A stretch of DNA of 64,000 bases from Bacteroidota bacterium (GTDB taxonomy: Bacteria; Bacteroidota; Bacteroidia; Bacteroidales; NBLH01): NCBI GenBank assembly GCA_025361565.1, contig JANYKN010000160.1, forward strand, positions 48,673 to 112,672, read 5' to 3'. Positions 29,833 to 38,299 of this stretch are shown here, in pieces. Both the position numbers and the translations under genes were made by a program. Numbering within the stretch: position 1 is the stretch's first letter; every line of letters begins with the position of its first letter. The notes beneath the pieces were generated by a model. The model was not told the origin of the DNA and ran no database searches. It saw only the letters and a list, made by a program, of their open reading frames with translations.

Positions 29833-30744
29833 TCAAAACCCTCTCATCTTCAAATCATTTGCAATTTGAACAATAAAACCTTCTGCATCAAAAGTACTTT
29901 GTCTACTAATAAATTTCATCCCCACAATATCAAAATGCGAAACCCCAAATTCCTGATCAGTTTTAACAATTCCTTTAAAATTTCCCCATTGGTAGGATTT
30001 TAGTGAAACTACACCATCATTTTCTCCTTCTTTTTCTGATAATATTTTTTGCTGAACCCGAACTATCCAAGCGGGATAATCCTTACTAACAATGCCTCCA
30101 TAACTTTGATAATACACCTGGGGGGCGTTCGGCACAGATTGATTGAAGTTCTCCATATAAGTAATGGTAAGGTTATTAGCAGCTATTAATGCATCTGGGT
30201 TTTTGTCTCCAATAATCCGGGCATAAAATTGTACTGAATGAATAACTTTTTCAAGCCAATCCTTTTTTGTTAACCACGAGATTAATGTATCTGCTATATA
30301 ACTGCCACGATGAGGTGTTGCCAATGTAGTGAGGCTTGCTACCATATCGGCCATGCCAAGCTTGCTTATCAAGTAACGTGATTCTATTCCACCTTTGGAG
30401 TGTGCAATGATATTTACTTTTTCAGCACCTGTTTCATGTAATATTTCAAAAACCCGTTCTCGCAATTGAAGAGCGTTTTCAACATTACTGTTATAAGCAT
30501 CTTGATTTGCCAAAAAAACTTTTGCACCATTCTTTTCCAATACTTTAGGTAAATGGCTCCAATATTTTATAAATGATACATCATCTCTGAATGCAACACC
30601 ATGTACCATTAAAATTGGATATTTGGTATCACAAAGTTTATTAGGTACAAGTTCTTTTTGAGTTTGGCAATTTTGAAATAGCAAAATTATAAAAATAGAT
30701 ACTATTGCTTTGTATATCAAATTATTATATAATATATGGAGCAT
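29833..30744 (-). CDS. alpha/beta-hydrolase lipoprotein, triacylglycerol lipase-like
   Basis: The 303-residue protein has a lipoprotein-like signal (LLFQNC). The alpha/beta-hydrolase fold starts with the oxyanion strand YPILMVHGVAF and contains the nucleophile elbow AHSKGG (Ser116). TTLATPHRGS and a late GVSHFDIVG (catalytic His candidate) follow, with Asp in EGENDGVVSL. This matches secreted lipases of the Pseudomonas/Bacillus LipA class. It would release fatty acids from lipids at the envelope, which fits the neighbouring beta-oxidation operon. The substrate is inferred. Confidence 0.85.
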   Translation of the reverse strand: MLHILYNNLIYKAIVSIFIILLFQNCQTQKELVPNKLCDTKYPILMVHGVAFRDDVSFIKYWSHLPKVLEKNGAKVFLANQDAYNSNVENALQLRERVFEILHETGAEKVNIIAHSKGGIESRYLISKLGMADMVASLTTLATPHRGSYIADTLISWLTKKDWLEKVIHSVQFYARIIGDKNPDALIAANNLTITYMENFNQSVPNAPQVYYQSYGGIVSKDYPAWIVRVQQKILSEKEGENDGVVSLKSYQWGNFKGIVKTDQEFGVSHFDIVGMKFISRQSTFDAEGFIVQIANDLKMRGF

Positions 30745-30984
30745 TTTGAATTATAAAAGATTTTGAACTCAAAATTACTATAAGTACATTACATATAATC
30801 ATTTAAAGGAAATTTTTATAACATGGCTCGTATTATAAATTATAAAGCATAATCTTTTTATTTGATTTTAAGTAAATCCCCTTGAATGAATTCTCCATTA
30901 TTGAGTTGAAAAACATTCTAATTTGTTACGTAAAGATTTGATCAAAAGGGATACATTCATTTTTACATTTACAATAGTTCTGTA

Positions 30985-31017
30985 TTGACCCAAATCTCAA
31001 AAATATTTTTACTTTTG
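30985..31017 (+). promoter_or_regulatory. promoter of the first X-Y module
   Basis: TTG (30985-30987), a 22-base spacer and TACTTTTG (31010-31017) match the Bacteroidota TTG/TAnnTTTG pattern. The ATG of the X1 gene follows 25 bases later. Confidence 0.5.
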
Positions 31018-31042
31018 ACTCTTTAATCAAATCAATTTAAAG

Positions 31043-32170
31043 ATGCAGAAAATAGTTATTTCCTTTGTTTTGTTGTTATTAGGGCTTCAATCAATTGCCC
31101 AAACACCTAACCAAAATCCAGATAAAAGTTTAAAGTTCAATGAATTTGCAAGGTTTTATGCCTGTATGGATCAGGATTCAAACAGTTCGGTAAAATATAC
31201 TGAAACCAACAAAGTTTGGCTTAGAAATAAAGAAACTTTCACCAGGTTTTGGGATAGTGCAAGCATTGTACGAATTAATCCGATGACAGAATTTGCAAAA
31301 ACAGACTTAACAATTCTTTCCGACAGTGTAAAAAGTCTATTTTACCCGTTTAGTGGCCCGGATTTTTTACATGCAAATATATTCTTTCCCAATGCACAAA
31401 CAATTGTGATGATTGGATTGGAGCGTGTAGGAAAAGTGCCCGATGTTCAGGATTTAGACGACAAAAAATTAGGAACTTTTTTTAGGGCTGTGCGCCAATC
31501 GCTTGACAGTATTTTCATTTGGGGATATTTTATGACAAATGATATGAGCAAGGATTTTGCACGAAGTTTGGAATTGAAAGGACTTACTCCGGTGATTATG
31601 TTAACCATGGCTAAGGCTGGGTTTGAAATTCAGAATGTTAAAAAGGTAACTATTAACCCTAAAGGAGTAGTTGTGGATTTTTTGCAGGGAAAAAAAGATC
31701 TTGATGATCCCAATGATACATACATTTCCGGTGTAGAAATAAAATACCGAAAATTGGATGAAACAAGAATTCGGACCTTGTATTATTTTTCACACAATGC
31801 CTCTGACGATAACTTAAAACGAACACCTGAATTTTTGAAATTCCTTGCAGATGAACATTTCGATTGTTCATATTTTAAAGCAGCCTCATACCTTTGTGGA
31901 TATTTAAATTCTGTACGGAAAGAAGCATTAAAGTCTAAATATGTATTTCAGGATGATTCTGGAATTGAGTTTAAATATTTCGACGAAAAAATTTGGGACA
32001 GACAGTTATGGGGAAAATATACCCGCCCAATCAAACAATTCAAATGGGCAATTCAACCTAAATTAGTTGAAGTTTATAAAACTGAACCCAATGTTAAGCC
32101 CATCCCTTTTGGTATTGGATATTGCGCCCGTTTTAAACAAAGTAACTTGATGTTATTTACCAGAAAATAA
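31043..32170 (+). CDS. protein X1: exported protein of an uncharacterised FYPFSGPDF family
   Basis: The 375-residue protein has a cleavable signal peptide (to about residue 19, SIAQ) and no lipobox. I recognise no known domain. It shares long blocks with the protein encoded at 41242-42441: FYPFSGPDF, then A..FP.A.T..M.GLE.VG..P, GYFMTN.MS.D, an ELKG..P.I block, LYYFSH, FKAASYLC and QDDSGI..KYFD, ending in R.KQSNLM. These blocks are too extended for coincidence, so the two are paralogues. The motifs are rich in aromatic and Gly/Pro/Asp residues, as in a ligand-binding or enzymatic fold, but no catalytic set is obvious. A beta-propeller gene follows it, as beside the other copy. Function unknown. 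Confidence 0.85.
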   Translation: MQKIVISFVLLLLGLQSIAQTPNQNPDKSLKFNEFARFYACMDQDSNSSVKYTETNKVWLRNKETFTRFWDSASIVRINPMTEFAKTDLTILSDSVKSLFYPFSGPDFLHANIFFPNAQTIVMIGLERVGKVPDVQDLDDKKLGTFFRAVRQSLDSIFIWGYFMTNDMSKDFARSLELKGLTPVIMLTMAKAGFEIQNVKKVTINPKGVVVDFLQGKKDLDDPNDTYISGVEIKYRKLDETRIRTLYYFSHNASDDNLKRTPEFLKFLADEHFDCSYFKAASYLCGYLNSVRKEALKSKYVFQDDSGIEFKYFDEKIWDRQLWGKYTRPIKQFKWAIQPKLVEVYKTEPNVKPIPFGIGYCARFKQSNLMLFTRK

Positions 32171-32206
32171 ATTAATTAGCACTTGAGGTTTTTAGGTGCA
32201 TAAAAT

Positions 32207-32269
32207 TATTGGCAAACTGCCAATATAAGTAGAAAAGTTGAAGTTTTCTCAAAAAGGCTTCAACTTTTC
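32207..32269 (+). other. two hairpins between X1 and Y1
   Basis: TATTGGC (32207-32213) pairs with GCCAATA (32219-32225). GAAAAGTTGAAG (32232-32243) pairs perfectly with CTTCAACTTTTC (32258-32269). No long T run follows the second, and the Y1 ATG is 27 bases on. They could process, stabilise or attenuate the X1-Y1 transcript. Confidence 0.5.
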
Positions 32270-32296
32270 AAATTTATAAATATTCAAGATAACCCA

Positions 32297-33751
32297 ATGA
32301 AAATCAAATATATATTATTTTTTTCCAGCTTTATTTTAATAATTTCACAAACTTCTTTTTCGCAAAAGTCTGATAGTATCAGTTTGATAGTTAGTACTTT
32401 TAGAGGAAATGAGAAACGAAATTTTTATGGAAACAATGCTCCAGATAAATTGAATCCAATTTGGAAATTTAATCTTGGAAGTGGTCGAAGCATTGTAAAA
32501 GATATGCCGAAAGTATGGGCTGGTGCCGGTTGGACTGGTCAGCCCTTATTGGTCATTGAAAATGGAAAGCCTTACATTATTCAGGGAGCATACGACTATA
32601 GTTTGAGAAAATTTAATGCAGAAACTGGTAAGGTAATCTGGAATTATAAGTTTGATGATATTATAAAAGGAACCGGAACTATTTGGGAAAATCCAAACCC
32701 TGACAAACCTGAAAATCGTTTTGTGATAATGCAGGGAAGCCGTTATGGAGCAAGAAACGATTGGGAAGCGAAAGTAATACCAAGTTATCGCGGAATTTCT
32801 CTGATCACAGGAAAGGAACTTTGGAGACTGAACGTTAGGCAAACATACAGTTATAGTCGTGATGTTGATGGATCATCTATGATGTTAAATGACACGGCAT
32901 ATATTGGTCTTGAAAACGGAATTTTTACTGTTTTTAATCCCGACAATAAATTTGCAAGAATAAAAGATAGTATTTTTCAACCCCTTGTTTTTAAGGAACA
33001 ATTGCTTTATAATGATAGTGATATTCTTTTACATGGTAGAAATTTTGTAACGGAATCTTCCCCGGCCTTGGATGGTAATAAAATTATTGTAGCAGCTTGT
33101 TCACGAATTTATGCCTATAATATCATTTCAAAAAAGTTAGATTGGAATTTTTATATAGGAACCGATATTGATGGAACTCCTGTAGTGACCAGAGATAATA
33201 AAGTTCTTGTTACACTGGAAAGACAATATGTCGAAGGAAAAGGTGGTGTGATGAAACTTGATCCTTTAAAACCTGAAAAGGATGCTGTGGATTGGTTTTT
33301 CCCTACTGAAAACCGAATATTTGGCGAATGGGAGGGAGGAATAATCGGTACAATTGCGGTAAATGATTTCTATAATCAAAATGATTCTTTGCCGGCTATT
33401 TCAGCATTTGCAGCTATTGATGGAAATCTTTATGTTATTGATTGCAATACAATTGATAAAACTAAAAAAGTTTTATCACCAGATAAAAAAAAGGAATATC
33501 CAACTCCACAGTTGCTATATAAATTCAATATTGGACCTGGCATTTCTTCTCCTATTATAGTGGATAACAAAATTATAGCATGCAGTAGTTCCGGAATTTT
33601 TCTGTTCGAATATCATTGGGAAAACAACAAATTTATCATCAAAATACTTGATAAAATATTGGGGATCCCTATTGAAGCATCACCTATTGTGTGGAATAAA
33701 AAGGTTTATATCGCATCAAGAAACGGATTTCTGTACTGTTTTGGAGAATGA
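32297..33751 (+). CDS. protein Y1: exported PQQ/BamB-like beta-propeller
   Basis: The 484-residue protein has a signal peptide (to about residue 22, TSFSQ) and then a repeat-built beta-propeller of the PQQ-like/BamB type. Blades are seen as alternating strands with W or Y and Gly, for example YNIISKKLDWNFYIGTDIDG and NKKVYIASRNGFLYCFG. It is a paralogue of the protein at 42493-44196. Shared blocks include TFRGN..RN.YG, GAGWTGQPL, YKFDDIIKGTGTIW, VIMQGSR, RDVDGS and DTAYIGLENGIFTVF. It lacks the N-terminal lipobox and TPR-like extension of that copy. Typical PQQ-dehydrogenase active-site Cys pairs are not evident, so a binding or scaffold role is more likely than catalysis. Confidence 0.85.
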   Translation: MKIKYILFFSSFILIISQTSFSQKSDSISLIVSTFRGNEKRNFYGNNAPDKLNPIWKFNLGSGRSIVKDMPKVWAGAGWTGQPLLVIENGKPYIIQGAYDYSLRKFNAETGKVIWNYKFDDIIKGTGTIWENPNPDKPENRFVIMQGSRYGARNDWEAKVIPSYRGISLITGKELWRLNVRQTYSYSRDVDGSSMMLNDTAYIGLENGIFTVFNPDNKFARIKDSIFQPLVFKEQLLYNDSDILLHGRNFVTESSPALDGNKIIVAACSRIYAYNIISKKLDWNFYIGTDIDGTPVVTRDNKVLVTLERQYVEGKGGVMKLDPLKPEKDAVDWFFPTENRIFGEWEGGIIGTIAVNDFYNQNDSLPAISAFAAIDGNLYVIDCNTIDKTKKVLSPDKKKEYPTPQLLYKFNIGPGISSPIIVDNKIIACSSSGIFLFEYHWENNKFIIKILDKILGIPIEASPIVWNKKVYIASRNGFLYCFGE

Positions 33752-33958
33752 GTTGTTAACATTTTTTCCAGTTATTAGACTTTTCGAAAGAAGTCTCAGT
33801 AAAGTCTGGTGAAGGTTTTCGATCAAGTAATAGTATAATCAGTTAGAATAATCTGCATTTAGCCTGAATGAAGAAATGCAGATATCTAATTAACTATTCA
33901 GTATTTTTCTTTTAATAGTAATGCCTGATTTTATTACTAAAAGCTGAATATTAAATTG

Positions 33959-35422
33959 TTATAATTTTACCTTTAAAATCGATATCGCATAAGGATTAAT
34001 CCCAGTTATCCAATCTATTGGAGAAGAGCCATTTAGAGCCGATTTTATAATTTTACCATCTGCGCCATTATCTGAAGCCCTGAAACCCCAAAATAAATTG
34101 CCTCCAACACTATAATCAGCAATTCCATAAGTAGCGGAAGTTCCTATTTTGCCAATATTTGAAATATTTATTCCATTTAAATCCGCCCAATAAAGGCCGT
34201 CAGTATTAATAGGATCAGTAAAAAGTGTATAATAGATTTTTTTATTGGCTACATCAATCTCACAAGAAGTTCCTGCAACACTTGTAACTATTTCGGTTGG
34301 ATTGGTGCCGTTTAGATCAATACTCCAAACCCCTCCACTATATGTTGTCTTATCATTTACCAAATATATTTTATCACCAACCGGATCATAATCCATGTCC
34401 AAAGGCATTTCAGGAAATCCAATACCGCTTAAATCTATAGATTTGGCAGGATTACTGCCATCTAAATCAGCACTATAAATGCCCAGAGCCATTGACCAAT
34501 AAACTTTGGAACCAATCACTTTAACGGCATATGGTCCATCAATAGCGAAAGGATCTGTATCAAGCAAATGTTGAAATCCTGTACCATCACAATTGGCAAC
34601 ATAGATTGCTTTTGTAGAATGATCAGAAAAATACACCTTATTATTAATGGTATCTATATCCATTCCATATATACTTGACAATGGGTTCATTATAAAATCA
34701 TAAACTATCGGAGCATTTCCATCAACAACAGCATATTTTATTTTATCGCTCGCATGGTCGGCAAAAAAGCATACCCATTGAATGGGATCTTTTACAACAA
34801 TTTGTACTGTTGTTTCACTTTTGTTTGTTAAAGTATCATGATTTAATGGATTGTTTGCTGTTAAAGAAATAGTGTAAGTTCCAGGGATAGAATAGATAAC
34901 AGCAGGCGGATCTTTAAGTATTGAAGTTGTACCATCGCCGAAGTCCCATGAATAATTGGCGGCATCAATACTGGTGTTGGTAATAGTAACTGTGCATGGT
35001 GCAAAATAATTATGACTCACCGCTGTATTGAATGATGCAGCTGTTGGCAAAGCTACAATAACAATTGTCGTAGTTGCAACACTTTGATTTGTTAATGGAT
35101 CTGGATTATTGGCATCCGTAGCTGTTAAAGTGACGATATAATCACCAGTCTCGGTATAGTTTACCACACCAGGATTCTCTTCCGTGGAAGTTTGTCCATT
35201 TCCAAAGTTCCAGGAATAACTAGTGGCACTGTTACTTGTGTTTGTAAATGCAACATTACATGGTATCAAATTATTATTACTTACAACATAAGTAAAGCTG
35301 GCCAGAGTAGCTTTTGATCCTATTACTTCAGGTTCCCTTTTACAGCTTATTGAAAGTGTTATTAAGAACATTGCGAAAAGAATTGTTCTAAAAATAAAGT
35401 ATTTCTTTTTCATAGGATTCAA
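33959..35422 (-). CDS. lipoprotein with two PKD domains and a YWTD-like beta-propeller
   Basis: The 487-residue protein has a lipobox SISC (the start could also be the Met at codon 4). Two PKD domains occupy about residues 40-125 and 128-215, each with the hallmark YSWNFGNG / YSWDFGDG and a GDYIVTLTA / GTYTISLTA strand. Residues 215-487 form an LDL-receptor-like propeller with repeats such as IDTINNKVYFSD, IGSKVYWSM, YDPVGDKIYLVND and VANKKIYYTLF. It is anchored in the envelope and probably binds protein or glycan at the cell surface. It lies 21 bases after the Ntn-hydrolase gene, in one operon. No catalytic motif is seen. Confidence 0.85.
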   Translation of the reverse strand: MNPMKKKYFIFRTILFAMFLITLSISCKREPEVIGSKATLASFTYVVSNNNLIPCNVAFTNTSNSATSYSWNFGNGQTSTEENPGVVNYTETGDYIVTLTATDANNPDPLTNQSVATTTIVIVALPTAASFNTAVSHNYFAPCTVTITNTSIDAANYSWDFGDGTTSILKDPPAVIYSIPGTYTISLTANNPLNHDTLTNKSETTVQIVVKDPIQWVCFFADHASDKIKYAVVDGNAPIVYDFIMNPLSSIYGMDIDTINNKVYFSDHSTKAIYVANCDGTGFQHLLDTDPFAIDGPYAVKVIGSKVYWSMALGIYSADLDGSNPAKSIDLSGIGFPEMPLDMDYDPVGDKIYLVNDKTTYSGGVWSIDLNGTNPTEIVTSVAGTSCEIDVANKKIYYTLFTDPINTDGLYWADLNGINISNIGKIGTSATYGIADYSVGGNLFWGFRASDNGADGKIIKSALNGSSPIDWITGINPYAISILKVKL

Positions 35423-35443
35423 TATTAAAAATAATAAACAACT

Positions 35444-36658
35444 TTATAATTCAAACAGATTCTTGTATTCTGCTAATATCTTAGAATCAAGAACCTGATA
35501 AAATGATTGTATCTCTTTGGTGGATGGTTTCAATTTCCTCCATTTTTCTATTGTTTCATTTGAAAATTTAAAAATATAATTCTCCAGCGGTTGCAATTTT
35601 TGTATAATCCCTGTATTTTGATTATTATACAAAGCATTAATATTCAAATAGTTTTCTCCATTTCCACGTTTGATTGGAAAACAAATTTCTCTTAATTTCA
35701 ATGCTTTGCTACACAATGGTGCATCGCCGGACTCGTCGGCTTTTAAAAGCACAGGTAATGCATTTGCATCATTTAGCCATACCGGATAAACTACTGAGCC
35801 ACATGGAAATCCCAGAACAGTCCACATTACGGTATTGGCTGGAGATTCACCAGATATCACACCCTGAATAACTACTGCCGAAGTAGATAAACTTCTGGGA
35901 ATAAAATCTCTAAAATCGACCATTTTTACCTCGTCTGAATTTGTAGCCAATTCCTTTAAATTGACTTTGGTAATGCCATGGGTTAAGCACCGGGAAGCTT
36001 GCTGAATTATAAATTGTGGTGTAAAAGAACTAGTCGCTGCTGCATTATAAAAGATTTCACTAGCCATAGAATAACGTTCATAGCCTGCACCTTCGTCTGT
36101 TTGGCCACTAAATGAATAATTGGTGCGTATCAGATAACCCATAGGCGCAATCAATGGATCATTTACATCGTATTTGGTATATCCCTTGCTCGAAACTTCA
36201 AAATAAGCAGCTCCTCCACTGGCATCTATCAACCCAAAATTGGCTTCAACTGGATAAGGTTTATGAAGTGTATCGAGCAAATTTTGAAAATCCTGGATAT
36301 TTTTACAATACTGCATAACCATTTTCATGATAAAGCCTTCGTGATCGCCACTTTCAATACTATCGCCCAGATTAAGATTATAAGATGCAGTGTTCATAAT
36401 ACCCAAACCAGCACTATTAAAACCTGCCCAAATTTCATTTCCATTTTTATCCTCAGAATTTACTAATCCTATATAACTGTATTTACCATCGCTGAAATAC
36501 ATCAGTTTGTTGTTTTTATAATCGCTATCACGATTTTTCCACATCAATGGGCGACCATCAACCGTATATTTTCCGGAAATGATTATGGATGTACAACTGA
36601 GGATTAATTCTGGTGCTTTTAATATAATGAGGAGCAGTATAAATATGGTTTTTTTCAT
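35444..36658 (-). CDS. secreted Ntn-type amidohydrolase (C45/linear amide C-N hydrolase family)
   Basis: The 404-residue protein has an N-terminal hydrophobic signal followed directly by Cys22 in SCTSIIISGKYTVDGRPLMWKNRD. This is the expected arrangement for an N-terminal nucleophile hydrolase, with catalytic Cys, then the Arg/Asp segment. GFNSAGLGIMNTASYNL and the ANFGLIDASGGAAYFEVS block also fit the choloylglycine hydrolase / acyl-transferase superfamily. It would cleave an amide bond of a small molecule, bile-salt-, acyl-homoserine-lactone- or peptide-like. The substrate cannot be told. Cys22 also fits a loose lipobox (ILSC), which would conflict with catalysis if lipidated. It is the first gene of a two-gene operon with the PKD lipoprotein. 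Confidence 0.8.
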   Translation of the reverse strand: MKKTIFILLLIILKAPELILSCTSIIISGKYTVDGRPLMWKNRDSDYKNNKLMYFSDGKYSYIGLVNSEDKNGNEIWAGFNSAGLGIMNTASYNLNLGDSIESGDHEGFIMKMVMQYCKNIQDFQNLLDTLHKPYPVEANFGLIDASGGAAYFEVSSKGYTKYDVNDPLIAPMGYLIRTNYSFSGQTDEGAGYERYSMASEIFYNAAATSSFTPQFIIQQASRCLTHGITKVNLKELATNSDEVKMVDFRDFIPRSLSTSAVVIQGVISGESPANTVMWTVLGFPCGSVVYPVWLNDANALPVLLKADESGDAPLCSKALKLREICFPIKRGNGENYLNINALYNNQNTGIIQKLQPLENYIFKFSNETIEKWRKLKPSTKEIQSFYQVLDSKILAEYKNLFEL

Positions 36659-36788
36659 TTTGTTGAGGTTAATTAATGGTTAGTGGGTCATTTCATTTAT
36701 CCAAGCCATTTTCATTACGAATATATTAAATGGTACGTTAAAAACCTATTTTACTTCAATCTAATTTCTATTTTAACCGCTCATTGCT

Positions 36789-36821
36789 CAAACATATGCA
36801 ATATTTATGTTACAATAACAA
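36789..36821 (-). promoter_or_regulatory. promoter of the Ntn-hydrolase/PKD operon
   Basis: On the minus strand TTG (36821-36819), a 22-base spacer and TATGTTTG (36796-36789) match the Bacteroidota promoter pattern. The leader would be about 125 bases. Confidence 0.4.
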
Positions 36822-36825
36822 TCAA

Positions 36826-36849
36826 GAAGCCGGCTGTTAAACCGGCTTC
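36826..36849 (-). terminator. GC-rich hairpin downstream of the susD trace
   Basis: GAAGCCGG (36826-36833) pairs with CCGGCTTC (36842-36849) over an 8-base loop. The tract after it on the minus strand is T-rich but interrupted. Its place, about 20 bases after the trace's stop, mirrors the hairpin after the intact susD at 2227-2256. Confidence 0.45.
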
Positions 36850-36869
36850 CTGAATATGAATTTGAAGGT

Positions 36870-36920
36870 TTAGTAACCTTCGTTCTGCTGACCTTTATGT
36901 ATTCGATTGGCTTCAAGCTC
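36870..36920 (-). pseudogene. possible remnant of a susD 3' end
   Basis: The minus strand encodes ELEANRIHKGQQNEGY followed by TAA (36872-36870). SusD proteins typically end in a segment of the type E-(I/L)-x-A-N-...-Q-N-x-G-Y. The intact SusD here ends EAEVLANYKID in the same register. Further upstream the frame is closed by TGA at 36932-36930 and I see no more SusD sequence. If real, nearly all of the gene has been deleted. Chance similarity over 16 codons cannot be excluded. Confidence 0.4.
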
Positions 36921-37169
36921 ACAGGCTGATCAAAAAATTAAGTATCCAATATTATACAAATTTTTTTAAATATACCTGCCAACTATTTTTCAGTATCTTG
37001 CCATCTTTTAGATCTTTTTTTTATAATCAGATCTTCTATTTTTGGATATAGGTCTGAATAAAACGAAATCCAAAGTTATGAAGGATGAATTATATAGAAA
37101 ATCTGAATCCTTCTTTTTAACTTGAATTTTTAAAACCTCAGAGAAATGATATCTTTTATTTTTAGTTAA

Positions 37170-37724
37170 TCATTTTAGAATAAGTCTATACCCAAATGAA
37201 AATGCAACTGGGATTAATTCATTTTTTAAAACAACATTGTGGTTATTTTTCAAATCATCGATATAAATATCAACATCAGAACTTCTTACAGGTAATAACA
37301 ATGCGATAGACCAATATCCCTTACTACTTTGCCGTGCATGAAAATCAATTCCAATTCCAAAGTTTGGACCATAAAATATTTTATTGTATTCTGGTGCATT
37401 CTGCACTGCAATAGCAGTATTATAGCCATACATTGCCAATAAATAGAAATTTACCCTGCTGAATTTCTCGCTTGAAATGAAACGTAATTTTGTGCCTATA
37501 TTATATCCAAATCCGGCAAGAGCATATCCTGAGCCGACAAAAAATCCGATGTTTTTATGTGGATAAACCAATAAACATCCTCCAAAACCACCATAATCTA
37601 AACCGACGCCAGCAGCTAAGGTTAATTTATCAATTTTTAGAGGAATAACAATACTGTCTTGCGCTTTTGATTGGATTACCTGCAGGATCAGAAGTGAAAT
37701 GAATAGAATTAGTAATTTTTTCAT
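37170..37724 (-). CDS. small outer-membrane-like beta-barrel protein
   Basis: I chose the start at 37724 (MKKLLILF...), giving about 184 residues with a clean signal peptide ending SKAQD. An in-frame upstream start would put 17 extra residues before the signal. The mature part alternates short Gly/aromatic strands (LTAGVGLDYGGFGGCLLVYP-like, NIGFFVGSGYALAGFGYNIG), typical of 8-strand outer-membrane barrels, and ends in FSFGYRLILK. No family is recognised. It stands alone between the susD trace and the ferredoxin. Confidence 0.7.
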   Translation of the reverse strand: MKKLLILFISLLILQVIQSKAQDSIVIPLKIDKLTLAAGVGLDYGGFGGCLLVYPHKNIGFFVGSGYALAGFGYNIGTKLRFISSEKFSRVNFYLLAMYGYNTAIAVQNAPEYNKIFYGPNFGIGIDFHARQSSKGYWSIALLLPVRSSDVDIYIDDLKNNHNVVLKNELIPVAFSFGYRLILK

Positions 37725-37913
37725 AGCATTTATGGTTAATAAGTTAAATAAATCAACCATATAAATGTAAGCCATTTTAATGCAAAAACCTAAATTTTAA
37801 TATAAAAAGTATTGACATACATGTCTGATAATCTGTAATTTGTATTAATGTCTGGTTGACTATATGAATCATCGGAAGTTAATTAACTTTTGAGTTAGAT
37901 TTGTGGGTATAAA

Positions 37914-38144
37914 TTATTTTAGCTTTTCAACACGAATAATTTTAACAGGACACAAATCAGCAGCTTCTTCATTGAATTCTAATTCATCATCGGTTACAAG
38001 CATTGTAAAAATATCCTTTTTCCCAGTCGATCCAATTAAATCACTTTTACCATTAATTCCGTTCATTTTCCATCGGAATGGTGCAACTTCCTCGCAATAG
38101 CCGCAACCAATGCATTTTATCCGGTGATGGGTGATTCTTACCAT
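37914..38144 (-). CDS. 4Fe-4S ferredoxin
   Basis: The 76-residue protein has one [4Fe-4S] binding set: Cys11, Cys14 and Cys17 (CIGCGYC) and Cys65 followed by Pro (LCPVKII). There is no second cluster, so it is a monocluster ferredoxin of about the usual size. It is a cytoplasmic electron carrier. It lies 155 bases downstream of the U32 protein on the same strand and could serve it, although that is only suggested by position. Confidence 0.9.
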   Translation of the reverse strand: MVRITHHRIKCIGCGYCEEVAPFRWKMNGINGKSDLIGSTGKKDIFTMLVTDDELEFNEEAADLCPVKIIRVEKLK

Positions 38145-38299
38145 GAAGAAATTTGAAATTAGATATTTGTTAATAAAACTTTGATTTACATCCTCGAATT
38201 TGAATGTGTTAAGGGAATATTATTGGCATTAAAGAGTTTTGGAATTAAGACAAGGATGTCTTAATTTTAATCAAACGTTAATGTACCCATAAGTTAAAC

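Larger units (their letters stand above)
36659..37169. other. 511-base intergenic region with promoter, hairpin and susD-like trace
   Basis: No intact gene is seen. It contains a minus-strand promoter for the Ntn-hydrolase (36789-36821), a GC-rich hairpin (36826-36849) and a short coding trace resembling the end of a SusD protein (36870-36920). The rest is AT-rich sequence without recognisable structure. Confidence 0.6.

Noticed and set aside
32297..33751. Y1 as a PQQ-dependent dehydrogenase
   Set aside because: Only the propeller similarity fits. I see no adjacent-Cys pair, cytochrome motif or neighbouring cytochrome gene.
33779..33796. Hairpin AGACTT...AAGTCT after Y1
   Set aside because: The stem is short and A/T-rich with no T tract after it, so I do not call it a terminator.
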